NCBI GenBank assembly: GCA_021788625.1 | Contig: JAJYKL010000016.1 | Coordinates: forward strand, 1-52,843 | Length of the DNA: 52,843 nucleotides | Direction of reading: 5' to 3' | DNA from: Chloroflexota bacterium | GTDB taxonomy: Bacteria > Chloroflexota > Anaerolineae > J036 > Brachytrichaceae | Shown here: piece after piece, positions 17,158 to 25,516 of the stretch | How the letters are laid out: each line of letters opens with the position of its first letter | How positions within the stretch are numbered: the stretch's first letter is position 1 | The notes under the pieces: model-generated | What the model saw: the letters and a program-made list of their open reading frames with translations, nothing else | Database searches by the model: none | Told to the model about the DNA's origin: nothing | Made by a program: the position numbers and the translations under genes

Positions 17158-18159
17158 TCAGACGAATTTGTAGGTTCCTCGACCGTTACCGTGCTCCTGC
17201 CACCAGCGGACGGTGTCGCGCACGGTGTCCACGAGGGATCGCGGCTGATAGCCCAGCTCGCGTAGAGCCTTGTCATGGCTGACGTTCGAGCTCGAGTTGA
17301 GCGTTTCCAGGGCGTAAGGTGTAAAGACTGCCGTGCGATGCACCATACGGGCATATTGAAGTGCCAGGCTGGCCACCAGCTTGGCCAGTTGCAGAGGCAG
17401 GACGAGCGTCTGCGAGCGCAGGCCCGTGGCGTCACGCACGGTGGCCCATAGCCAGACTGCCGAGACACGCTCGTTGCCAAGGATGTAGGTTTCTCCCTGG
17501 CGCCCACGCTCGCAGGCCAGGATGTGGCCGCGGGCGACGTCCCGCACGTCCACGAAGTCAAACATGCCATCCACCAGTACGCTCCAGCGGTGGCGCAGGA
17601 AGGCGCTTAGCACTGCGCCCATCTCGCTGCCGCGATAGTCGTGCGGTCCAATCACCCCGGTGGGGCAGATGATGACCGCATCCAGTCCCTCTCGCACAGC
17701 CCGCAACACTTCGAGCGATGCCTCTGCTTTGCTGCGGTCGTAGGGTCCAGCCGGGTTGTGCACGTCGAAGCGCTGGCTTTCGGTGATAGTTGTGCCGCGT
17801 GGCGGCCGCCCCAGAGCATGAATGGAGCTGGTGTAGACCAATCGCCGCACCTTTGCGTGTCGGGCAGCGCTCAGTACATTACGCGTTCCCTCCACATTCA
17901 CCTGGCGCATAAATGCCTGCATCCCCGGTTGGATGGAGATGATGCCTGCCAGGTGATACACGTACTCTATCCCCTCAAAAGCCGGGGTGAGCGTATCAGG
18001 GTGCAATACATCGCCGTAAGATAGCTCCACGGGCAGCCCACTCAACGAGGTTATGTCTTCTCCTGGCAGCACAAGGGCGCGAACTGGCTCCCCCCGTTGC
18101 AATAACTCGCGAACCAACACGTTACCAATATGCCCGGCCGCCCCGGTCACTAAGATCAT
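17158..18159 (-). CDS. NAD-dependent epimerase/dehydratase (extended SDR)
   Basis: This 333-residue protein carries VTGAAGHIGNVLVREL at its start (TGxxGxxG cofactor site), the Ser of TSSIHALG and the catalytic Y-x3-K in GPYDRSKAEA. It most resembles dihydroflavonol-reductase-like and NAD-dependent epimerases, acting on a nucleotide sugar or a small carbonyl compound. It overlaps the upstream TetR gene by 4 bases (ATGA), and its AGGAGG ribosome site lies inside that gene, so the two are translationally coupled. Its expression should follow the TetR repressor. Confidence 0.9.
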   Translation of the reverse strand: MILVTGAAGHIGNVLVRELLQRGEPVRALVLPGEDITSLSGLPVELSYGDVLHPDTLTPAFEGIEYVYHLAGIISIQPGMQAFMRQVNVEGTRNVLSAARHAKVRRLVYTSSIHALGRPPRGTTITESQRFDVHNPAGPYDRSKAEASLEVLRAVREGLDAVIICPTGVIGPHDYRGSEMGAVLSAFLRHRWSVLVDGMFDFVDVRDVARGHILACERGRQGETYILGNERVSAVWLWATVRDATGLRSQTLVLPLQLAKLVASLALQYARMVHRTAVFTPYALETLNSSSNVSHDKALRELGYQPRSLVDTVRDTVRWWQEHGNGRGTYKFV

Positions 18160-18752
18160 TCATTCCTCCTGGCAAGACCATCGATCAAAAACCGCATGCC
18201 CTGTTGCGCCACTTCATCCCAGGCCGCACCCTCTGGATCCATAACCCCCTGCAAAACCAATCCCAGTGCCAGTGCGACGACGACACGCGCTGCCTGTTGC
18301 GGGTCGACCGCGCGCAGTGCCCCTTCCTCGATGCCCTGGCGGATAACCCCGGCAAACAGGTCGGTGTAGTGGCGATAGGGTTCAATCGTGGCTTTCCAGA
18401 CCGCCGGGTCATGACCCGATTCATGCCAGAATTCCAGGAACATCGGCAGTTGGCCTTTGGCGCTACGGAACACTTCGTGACTGACCCGGGCCATGTCGAT
18501 GAGGCCCTGGGGGATGCTGCCGGCCTGATCCAGCAATGTTTTCATCTGTGCGTTTAGCCCAGCCAGCCATTCGTTTAGCAGTGCCATAAATACGGCCTGT
18601 TTGGTAGGGAAGTGGTGGTAGAACGCACCCTTACTCACGCCTGCCTGCTGGCATATCTCCGCCACGCCAGTCGCGTCGTACCCTTCGCTTGCAAAGAGTA
18701 GCTGCGCGGTTTGCAGGATGTGCTCTCTGGTCTCAATGGCCCGTTTTTGCAT
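18156..18752 (-). CDS. TetR-family transcriptional repressor
   Basis: This 198-residue regulator has a TetR DNA-binding domain at residues 8-54 (REHILQTAQLLFASEGYDATG, then the recognition helix VSKGAFYHHFPTKQAVF) and a TetR_C-type ligand domain. A perfect palindrome in its own promoter predicts autoregulation together with the downstream epimerase. The ATG at 18752 is only 10 bases downstream of TATAAT, giving a very short leader. The ligand is unknown. Confidence 0.93.
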   Translation of the reverse strand: MQKRAIETREHILQTAQLLFASEGYDATGVAEICQQAGVSKGAFYHHFPTKQAVFMALLNEWLAGLNAQMKTLLDQAGSIPQGLIDMARVSHEVFRSAKGQLPMFLEFWHESGHDPAVWKATIEPYRHYTDLFAGVIRQGIEEGALRAVDPQQAARVVVALALGLVLQGVMDPEGAAWDEVAQQGMRFLIDGLARRNE

Positions 18753-18762
18753 TGTTTTGATT

Positions 18763-18786
18763 ATTATAATACCGACTGTTCGGTAT
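18763..18786 (-). promoter_or_regulatory. Promoter -10 with TetR-type operator
   Basis: On the minus strand TATAAT (18768 to 18763) is preceded by a perfect inverted repeat of 7-base arms, ATACCGA (18769-18775) and TCGGTAT (18780-18786), around CTGT. The repeat fills the -35/-10 spacer, the typical place for a self-repressing TetR protein. The -35 (AAAACA) is poor. Confidence 0.7.
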
Positions 18787-18870
18787 GTTTTTGATACTCA
18801 GGGCGATCTCTTTATACGCATGAGTTGATGTGATAAACGTGATCGACACTGTTACGTGGGGTGGCGTGTA

Positions 18871-19833
18871 TTACCGTGCTTGTGTCTGTAACAGCCTTAT
18901 CGACCGCCCTTCGTACAGGCGCAGGAACACAACCCCACATAGAATCAGCAGACCACCCCCAAACTGCAAAACACTTAATTGCTCTCCCAGTAAGAGGTAA
19001 GCGCTGAGGGCGGTAAAAGCTGGCTCCAGGGTAACAATCAAGTTGGCGACACTGGCGGGCAAAAAGCCAAGGCTGATGTTATAGAGTCCGAAGCCTGCCA
19101 CGGTGGGTCCGGCTGCCAGCACGAGTAGTATGCCCCATCCATAGTAGGCATTGCCCAGCCAAAACAAGTCGGCAGGTTGGCTGGCGATGCCAGTGACCGC
19201 CTGGGGCAGCAGATTCAGTACGAGCAGGCAGATGGCAGCAAAGCCAAACGTGCTGGCAAGCGTCGTCCAGGGATTCAGCTCGCGCTGTGCGGCTGAGCGG
19301 CCCATCAGACTGTAAACCGCATAGCACAGCCCGGAAAGCACCCCCACCAGGAGACCCATCAGGTTGGTTCCCCAGGCTGCTGCACTCAGCGCACCGGAGA
19401 CCAGTACGCAGCCGGTCAGGCATAGAACGATGGCCAGCAGCTTGGCCCAACCCAGTCGCTCCTTCAGCAGACCCCAGCCCAGCAGTGCCGTGAAGGCAGC
19501 CGAGCCGTACACCAGCACAGTGGCAACAGCCGCCCCGTTCATGGCGACGGAGTAGGTCCACGTAGCGTTAAAAGCCGCAAGCACCAGACCGAAGATGGCG
19601 AGGTAACCAATGTGTGCATGGCTTACGCTCAACAGTCGACGCGCCAGCAGTGCCAGCGCAGGCGCGAGCGTGAGGGTTACCAGGGCATCGCGCCAGAAAG
19701 CCAGCACGAGCGGCGGAATGGCATAGGTCACCGTCAGATAACGGATGAGGATGGCAGTGGTCGAGAGGACAGCCGCCGCAAACAGAGCGGACGCATAACC
19801 GCGTGACAGATTTACCATACCTGATCTGTTCAT
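18871..19833 (-). CDS. EamA-family (DMT superfamily) transporter
   Basis: This 320-residue integral membrane protein has about ten hydrophobic helices in two EamA repeats (roughly residues 13-145 and 160-310), including the family-like GLLKERLGWAKLLAIVL at the end of repeat 1 and LLLGEQLSVLQFGGGLLIL at the end of repeat 2. Such proteins export or import small metabolites. The ATG overlaps the stop of the GH172-like gene by 4 bases, with GGAG just upstream, so the pair forms an operon. Transport of a sugar or product from that enzyme is possible but unproven. Confidence 0.9.
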   Translation of the reverse strand: MNRSGMVNLSRGYASALFAAAVLSTTAILIRYLTVTYAIPPLVLAFWRDALVTLTLAPALALLARRLLSVSHAHIGYLAIFGLVLAAFNATWTYSVAMNGAAVATVLVYGSAAFTALLGWGLLKERLGWAKLLAIVLCLTGCVLVSGALSAAAWGTNLMGLLVGVLSGLCYAVYSLMGRSAAQRELNPWTTLASTFGFAAICLLVLNLLPQAVTGIASQPADLFWLGNAYYGWGILLVLAAGPTVAGFGLYNISLGFLPASVANLIVTLEPAFTALSAYLLLGEQLSVLQFGGGLLILCGVVFLRLYEGRSIRLLQTQAR

Positions 19834-20945
19834 CTGCTCCAGCGATCCCGAACGGGCGGCAGCGGCTGGAACGGTGCGTGCGGTTCCAGCTGATACCAGT
19901 AGGCCACCGAGGCGATATCGTCGGTCAGTGGCTCATAGCGCTGGTCAGGCCACCACCCCAGAGCCTGCACTGTGACGCGCAGGTCTTGTTTGAAGCCGAT
20001 GGCATCCAGGATGTGCCAGCGATAGAGGCTAAAGCGGCGCGGTCCCCCTGAGTCAGCAATGCGCGCCAGTGGCAGACCCAGGTAAGGGGTGCTGAATTCA
20101 TGTTCATGCTCGGAATCACTTTTGGAGTCAAATCCTGCGAAGCCCCATGCTCCGCCGAAGTAATCTTCCGTGCCGTTATCGGCCATGCTGGGAAACTCGC
20201 CGTCACCGTCGATGTAGAACTTCACCTCGCCTTCACCCCACCAGCCGTGCGAGAAAGAGGTCCAGGCCAGATAGGTACCCACGTATAAACCCTGCCCGTG
20301 AATGCCATCCAGGATGACATGCTCAGGATAATCGCGCCGGGTCATGCTGCGGCGCCACTGCGCATGAAAGGTGGCAGCGCCGTCGGGGACGTCGAGCAGT
20401 TTATACAGGATGCGGTAGGCGACGACGTTGGCATCGCGAGGAGCCTGATTCTCCAGGGTGATGCGGGCGTGTGTGTGGAAAGGCATCTGCCAATAGCAGC
20501 TGCATCCGTTGCGCGGTCCCACCGTCACGGGCAGCGAGTTCACCAGGTGCGGCGCCGAGTCGTGGCCGCGTGCGAAGAAGTCGCCCAGCGGCACCTCCAC
20601 CGAGGGTGTATCCTCGCCGTCCCAATACATGCGCAGAACCAGTGCGCGGTGCTCAGGCAGGTCGCTGGTGATGAAGAACTCGTTGATGCAGCCGGGGCCG
20701 GCAATGTCGGCCAGCATCACCTGTTCGCCCGCTCTGACCCGTATGAAAGGGCGCACCTTCCACCCGCGTCCCAGGTCAAGCGCAGCACCGCTATGGATGA
20801 GGTTCGGGTCGCTTGGGTTGGGTTCCCAGCGGCAGGCCTGGCCCTTCTCGCCGGTGGGGTTTTCAGCCGAAATCTGGCGCGTCACCGCACCGGTCTGATA
20901 GGGCAGAGCGCCCAGTTGGCTTGTAAAAAGTGGATGTGGCTGCAT
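19830..20945 (-). CDS. DUF2961 / GH172-type glycosidase
   Basis: This 371-residue protein matches DUF2961, now glycoside hydrolase family GH172, whose known members act on D-fructofuranosides or D-arabinofuranosides. Conserved segments are NEFFITSD, VEVPLGDFFARGH, WWGEGEVKFYIDGD and NGTEDYFGGAWGF. Acidic residues in the last two probably include the catalytic glutamates. It lacks a signal peptide and is of single-domain size. AGAGGAG lies just before the ATG. It is coupled to the EamA gene and divergent from the zinc-ribbon gene. Confidence 0.85.
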   Translation of the reverse strand: MQPHPLFTSQLGALPYQTGAVTRQISAENPTGEKGQACRWEPNPSDPNLIHSGAALDLGRGWKVRPFIRVRAGEQVMLADIAGPGCINEFFITSDLPEHRALVLRMYWDGEDTPSVEVPLGDFFARGHDSAPHLVNSLPVTVGPRNGCSCYWQMPFHTHARITLENQAPRDANVVAYRILYKLLDVPDGAATFHAQWRRSMTRRDYPEHVILDGIHGQGLYVGTYLAWTSFSHGWWGEGEVKFYIDGDGEFPSMADNGTEDYFGGAWGFAGFDSKSDSEHEHEFSTPYLGLPLARIADSGGPRRFSLYRWHILDAIGFKQDLRVTVQALGWWPDQRYEPLTDDIASVAYWYQLEPHAPFQPLPPVRDRWSR

Positions 20946-21031
20946 AGGCTCCTCTTAAAAGTAGTTTACACTAGCCGGGTCTATAACCAGGCAGGTTGCG
21001 GCAAGGTCGAACTGCATCACAAGAGGTTTGC

Positions 21032-21292
21032 ATGTACCGTAAGATAAGGCAGCAACGTATCGCCGGAGGTCAGATCGACTCGGTGCAGCTGAGCACGCTG
21101 ATAAGGGCCAACCAGTTGCTCTCGCGTGACCAGCCTGCTATTCCCGGATCGAGACAGCCCCACCGCGGAACGCTGCCGACCAGCTGTCCCAAATGTGGCG
21201 CACCGGTGCGCGCCGACGAGGTCGAGTGGGTGAATGTCGACACGGCCGAGTGCGATTATTGTGGCTCTCTCAACCGAGCTGAAGGCAGATGA
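21032..21292 (+). CDS. Small zinc-ribbon protein
   Basis: This 86-residue protein has a basic, disordered-looking first half and a C-terminal zinc ribbon: CPKCGAP, 19 intervening residues, then CDYCGSLNR. The ATG at 21032 is supported by AAGAGG 5 nt upstream. Its stop overlaps the HMG-CoA reductase start (ATGA). A role as accessory or regulatory protein for that operon is inferred from coupling only. Confidence 0.75.
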   Translation: MYRKIRQQRIAGGQIDSVQLSTLIRANQLLSRDQPAIPGSRQPHRGTLPTSCPKCGAPVRADEVEWVNVDTAECDYCGSLNRAEGR

Positions 21293-22584
21293 CCATGACA
21301 AACCAATCTGTTGATGGGTTAAGGCTGCGCGATGTACCGGTCCAGAGCCGGCTGGCCGTTCTGAAGGACCTGGCACACCTGAGCGAAGCCGATATCGCCG
21401 CTCTGCATGGCGGCCTGAGCCTGGAACAGGCTGACCATATGATTGAGAATGTGGTGGCCACGTATGCATTACCTCTGGGTATCGTGACCAACCTGGTGGT
21501 GAACGGGCGCGAAGTGCTGGTGCCGATGGTAATCGAAGAGCCATCGGTGGTGGCCGGATGCAGCTTTGCCGCAAAACTGATTCGTGCAGGCGGTGGTTTC
21601 ACTGCCGAGAGCGATGCACCCATCATGATCGGGCAGATTCAGGTGCTCGACGTACCCGATATGGACGCAGCCCGGCGGGCAATTGCAGATGCGACCCCTG
21701 AGTTGATTGAATGGCTCAACGTCACGAACCCCAAGACGCGCGATCCCTATACCCGCACCATCGGTATTGAGACGCGTGCTGTGCAAGGGACAGTTGACCA
21801 ACAGTCCGTGCACATGCTGGTGGTGCACGTGCTCTACGATGCAGGCGACGCGATGGGAGCGAATATGATCAACACCGTATGCGAAGCACTGACCCCACGC
21901 GTCGAGGCATTGACAGGCGGGCGGGTGAATTTGCGCATAATCTCCAACCTGGCAGACCGTCGCCTGGCGCGCGTGAAATGTCGCGTACCAGCTAACCTGT
22001 TACCTGATGAGCGGGTCTCCGCGGGAGAGTCGACGGCAGCCAGCCGCATTGTGGACGCTTCGCTCTTCGCAGAGCTGGACCCGTACCGGGCAGCCACCCA
22101 CAACAAGGGCATCATGAATGGCATAGACGCCGTGGTGATTGCCACCGGCAACGACTGGCGTGCCATCGAGGCAGGTGCGCACGCCTACGCTGCGCGAAGT
22201 GGACGGTATACCGCGTTATCGCGCTGGCGACTGGATGCGCAAGGCGACCTGACGGGCCAAATGGAGCTGCCGTTGGCGGTTGGCATGGTGGGCGGGGCGA
22301 CGCGAGTCCACCCGCAGGCGCGCGCTGCGCTGAAGGTGATGGGTGTAAAGACCGCGCGCGAGCTGGCGGAGGTGCTGGCCTGTATCGGGCTGGCACAAAA
22401 CTTCGCAGCCGTGCGTGCCCTGGCCAACGAGGGCATCCAGCGCGGCCATATGAACCTGCATGCCCGCCAGGTGGCGATGGCAGCCGGCGCCACGGGCGAG
22501 CAGATCGACCGCGTGGCGCGGCAGATGGTGCAGGAAGGCGCCATACGTGTGGATCGGGCGCAGGAAATAATGAGTGGTAACTGA
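21289..22584 (+). CDS. mvaA: Hydroxymethylglutaryl-CoA reductase, degradative (class II)
   Basis: This 431-residue enzyme interconverts HMG-CoA and mevalonate. It has the class II N-terminus (ENVVATYALPLGIVTNLVVNG), the catalytic Glu in VIEEPSVVAG, Lys in THNKGIMNGIDAV, Asp in TGNDWRA and the C-terminal His in RGHMNLHAR. Class II enzymes were first described in mevalonate degradation but also serve isoprenoid synthesis in some bacteria. No other mevalonate genes are nearby. It is coupled to the zinc-ribbon gene and followed 8 bases later by a URO-D-like gene. Confidence 0.95.
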   Translation: MTMTNQSVDGLRLRDVPVQSRLAVLKDLAHLSEADIAALHGGLSLEQADHMIENVVATYALPLGIVTNLVVNGREVLVPMVIEEPSVVAGCSFAAKLIRAGGGFTAESDAPIMIGQIQVLDVPDMDAARRAIADATPELIEWLNVTNPKTRDPYTRTIGIETRAVQGTVDQQSVHMLVVHVLYDAGDAMGANMINTVCEALTPRVEALTGGRVNLRIISNLADRRLARVKCRVPANLLPDERVSAGESTAASRIVDASLFAELDPYRAATHNKGIMNGIDAVVIATGNDWRAIEAGAHAYAARSGRYTALSRWRLDAQGDLTGQMELPLAVGMVGGATRVHPQARAALKVMGVKTARELAEVLACIGLAQNFAAVRALANEGIQRGHMNLHARQVAMAAGATGEQIDRVARQMVQEGAIRVDRAQEIMSGN

Positions 22585-22592
22585 GGCAACCT

Positions 22593-23714
22593 ATGAATCA
22601 CCGAGACCTCGCCCTGGCCGCCTTGCGCGGGCTACCCATCGACCACGTGCCATTTATCGCGCGTATGGACCTGTGGTTCAATTACCACCGCAATCTGGGC
22701 ACGCTGCCACACCCTTATCAGCATGCCAGCCTGTGGGACATGCAGCGCGACCTGGGCGTCGGCATCATGGGCTTCGGAGCGTGGGACATCCCCTTCTATA
22801 AACTGAAACCCCAAGGCTATGAGATAACGCATACTGCTGATAGCGCCGGGGCTGCTGTCACGACGTATCAAACCCCTTATGGCACATTGACCAGCCGGGA
22901 TGTCCTGGCGGAGGAACTGCACAACTCGGTTGGCACCGGCGCGCATGTGGAGTACCCGTTCAAGTCCGAAGCGGACTACGATGCACTGCAATTCATCCTT
23001 GAGCATACGACTGCAGTGGAGAACTACGATGAATACGGGCGATATGTCGACGCCATTGGTGGAGATGGCGTGGCGCTACCGCAGTGCGATCACTTGCCCG
23101 CGCACCAGCTCATGATCGACTACATGGGCTATGAGCGCTTCTATCTGGAGTGGTATGACCATCCTGCCCGTGTCGAGCCCTTGATCGACGCTTTGACCGA
23201 GCAATACCGGCAGACGCTCAAACTGGCCGCCTTCTGCCCGGCGCAGGCGATCGAGGTGGGATCGAACTACACCGAGCAAATGACGCCGCCGCCGGTTTTC
23301 GACAAGTTCTTTGCACCACTGTATCGGGAAGCTCGCGCGCTGCTGTCGGCCCATGACAAAGTGCTGGTTGTGCATGGCGATGGTGAGATGAAGGTGCTGC
23401 TGGCGAAACTGAGGGATTGCGGTGTGCAGGCGGTGGAGGCATTCACGCCCAAGCCGATGACCAGCATCGATGTGGCCTCCACGCGCGCGCTATGGAAGGG
23501 GTGCGTAACCATGTGGGGCGGTGTCGCCTCCACCGTGCTGACTGACGTTTACTCTGATGACGAGTATGAGCGCTACCTGGAAGAGCTTTTCGCTGCCGTG
23601 GCGCCGGGCGACCGGTTCATCCTGGGTTTCGGAGACAACGTCCCCACGGACGCGCTGTACCCGCGCATTCTGAGGCTGATCGAGTTCTGGCACGAACACG
23701 GGCAGGTGGGGTGA
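22593..23714 (+). CDS. Uroporphyrinogen decarboxylase-family protein (MtaA/CmuA-like)
   Basis: This 373-residue TIM-barrel protein belongs to the URO-D/methyltransferase superfamily. It has HRDLALAALRGLPIDHVPF at the N-terminus, an interior HGDGEMKVLLAKL, and the C-terminal ILGFGDNVPTDALYPRILRLIEFW, as in cobamide-linked methyltransferase relatives rather than in true HemE. A methyl- or one-carbon-transfer role is possible. GAGG lies 7 nt before the ATG. It closes the 21032-23714 operon with HMG-CoA reductase. Confidence 0.85.
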   Translation: MNHRDLALAALRGLPIDHVPFIARMDLWFNYHRNLGTLPHPYQHASLWDMQRDLGVGIMGFGAWDIPFYKLKPQGYEITHTADSAGAAVTTYQTPYGTLTSRDVLAEELHNSVGTGAHVEYPFKSEADYDALQFILEHTTAVENYDEYGRYVDAIGGDGVALPQCDHLPAHQLMIDYMGYERFYLEWYDHPARVEPLIDALTEQYRQTLKLAAFCPAQAIEVGSNYTEQMTPPPVFDKFFAPLYREARALLSAHDKVLVVHGDGEMKVLLAKLRDCGVQAVEAFTPKPMTSIDVASTRALWKGCVTMWGGVASTVLTDVYSDDEYERYLEELFAAVAPGDRFILGFGDNVPTDALYPRILRLIEFWHEHGQVG

Positions 23715-23809
23715 TCGGGCGATGGCAAGGCAGGACGAGGGACCCAAAAATGGTCTAGGAGTGCCTCATCCGCCGCGCAATTTAATGGCTACAATTGGTG
23801 ACTGCACGC

Positions 23810-23980
23810 ATGAACACGCACGATCCAACGCCTGGCACTCAACCCACGCTCCTACAGTGGTTCCGACGGCACATCTTCACGCGCGAGAACCTGATCGCAC
23901 TGGCCATCTGCCTGATCCTCATCGCACTGGTGATCGCCACTGCCGACAGTGCACCCCAGTGGATCTACCAGGGTTACTAG
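23810..23980 (+). CDS. DltX-like small membrane peptide with C-terminal acyl-acceptor-type motif
   Basis: This 56-residue protein has a basic N-terminal part (WFRRHIFTREN), one transmembrane helix (about residues 28-44) and a short outer tail ending exactly in W-I-Y-Q-G-Y. DltX of teichoic acid D-alanylation is also a ~50-residue single-pass protein ending in F-I-Y-N-E-F, and its Tyr has been proposed to carry the acyl group between DltB and DltD. The Tyr sits at the same place, four from the end. The stop codon abuts the MBOAT start. In-frame TTG (23795) and GTG (23798) starts are possible; I prefer the ATG. TACAAT at 23790-23795 may be the -10 box. Confidence 0.75.
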   Translation: MNTHDPTPGTQPTLLQWFRRHIFTRENLIALAICLILIALVIATADSAPQWIYQGY

Positions 23981-25516
23981 ATGAACCTGACCAGCATCCT
24001 TGCCTTCACCGCACTGACGGTCACTTTCGGTGTGCTGGTGTTGCTGGCTGGGGAACGGATCCGGCGCTACAAGGGCTGGGTCATGCTGGTGGCAAGCGTC
24101 TTTGCTGTGTATTGGCTGCAGTCGTCCATGCCGCTCCGCAATCTGGACTTTTGGCTGCCCACGGCCTCACTGGGACTCACGGTGATCGTATGGGTGACGA
24201 TTAACATCCCTGGACGCATTGCGGCCAGGGAAGGTGGCACAGTTGCGACACGCGATACACTGGCCACCCTGACTGTTGTCGTCGCGGTCGTTTTGCTCGT
24301 GGGACTGACGCGCTACACCGATATACTGATCACCCCCTCACGTCCACCGGATATTGTCTCCATCTTAATCAGTCTTATCGTAGTCGCGGCTCTGGCAGCC
24401 GCGGCCGGGGCCGCCTTCGGTCGCCGGACAGGCCTGCTCAGCATCCCCATTTTTCTCATCGTTGCGCTTTTCGTGATCTTTAAACTAGATGCACTGGCGC
24501 GCTCGGCGAGCGTGGTGCTGCGAACACTCACCGGCCAGGCGACCGACCAGGCTTCGGCGCTGGACCTGCGCTGGCTGGGCTTCAGCTACCTGGCATTCCG
24601 CCTGATCCACGTGCTGCGCGATCGTTCCACCGGCAAGCTCAAGGCTGGGGCTCTTTCCCTGCGTGAGTTCGTCTCGTATGTGGTGTTCTTCCCTTCACTC
24701 ACTGCAGGGCCAATCGACCGGGTAGAGCACTTTACAAAGGATGCACGCAGCACCCTGACGCCTGGGGTAGACGATATGGTGGAAGGCGGACGGCGCATCT
24801 TCGCTGGTGTATTTAAGAAATTCGTGTTGGCGGATACGCTGGCGATCTTCGCCCTAAACGCCACCAATGCGGCACAGACGCACTCGGTTCCATGGACCTG
24901 GTTGCTGGTCTATGCTTTCGCTTTCCGCATCTTCTTCGACTTTAGTGGCTACACCGACATCGCCATCGGACTGGGACGCTTCTTCGGCATCAAGCTGCCC
25001 GAGAACTTCGACCATCCTTACCTGAAACGGAACCTGACCGTATTCTGGAATAGCTGGCATATTACGCTGGCGCAGTGGTTCCGCACCTACTTCTTCAATC
25101 CTGTCACGCGCGCATTGCGGACCCGAACCTTCGCCAATGGCAAGACACTCTCGCCCACGGTGATCATCCTCACAGGGCAGGTCGGCACCATGCTACTGAT
25201 CGGCCTGTGGCACGGCATCACTTGGAACTTCGTAGCCTGGGGCGCCTGGCACGCCGCCGGCCTTTTTGTGCATAACCTCTGGACCGACTACTCGCATCGG
25301 CGTGCCGCGCGTGCCGAACAAAAGGCGCTGAATGATCCGTCCAGCCAGCCAGTTAGCGAACCTGCCAGTCCATTGCCTTACAGGGCAGGCCTGATGGGTG
25401 TGGTGAATGTGGTGATCACGTTTCACTATGTAGCCCTGGGCTGGATATGGTTTGCGCTTCCCAATCTGGATCTGTCGCTGGCGGTGTTTCGCCGGCTGGT
25501 AGGAGCAGGTGGGTAA
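23981..25516 (+). CDS. MBOAT-family membrane O-acyltransferase (DltB-like)
   Basis: This 511-residue polytopic membrane protein has about 11 hydrophobic segments. MBOAT signatures are SYLAFRLIHVLRD, VFFPSLTAGPIDR, FDFSGYTDIAIGLGRFFGI, FWNSWHITLAQWFRTY and, near the end, the catalytic-His region LLIGLWHGITWNFVAWG. DltB and alginate/peptidoglycan acetylation MBOATs move acyl groups from a carrier in the cytoplasm to an extracellular acceptor. The neighbours on both sides (DltX-like, DltD-like, ACP, acyl ligase) fit the DltB role. It directly follows the DltX-like stop and overlaps the next gene by one base (TAATG). Confidence 0.95.
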   Translation: MNLTSILAFTALTVTFGVLVLLAGERIRRYKGWVMLVASVFAVYWLQSSMPLRNLDFWLPTASLGLTVIVWVTINIPGRIAAREGGTVATRDTLATLTVVVAVVLLVGLTRYTDILITPSRPPDIVSILISLIVVAALAAAAGAAFGRRTGLLSIPIFLIVALFVIFKLDALARSASVVLRTLTGQATDQASALDLRWLGFSYLAFRLIHVLRDRSTGKLKAGALSLREFVSYVVFFPSLTAGPIDRVEHFTKDARSTLTPGVDDMVEGGRRIFAGVFKKFVLADTLAIFALNATNAAQTHSVPWTWLLVYAFAFRIFFDFSGYTDIAIGLGRFFGIKLPENFDHPYLKRNLTVFWNSWHITLAQWFRTYFFNPVTRALRTRTFANGKTLSPTVIILTGQVGTMLLIGLWHGITWNFVAWGAWHAAGLFVHNLWTDYSHRRAARAEQKALNDPSSQPVSEPASPLPYRAGLMGVVNVVITFHYVALGWIWFALPNLDLSLAVFRRLVGAGG

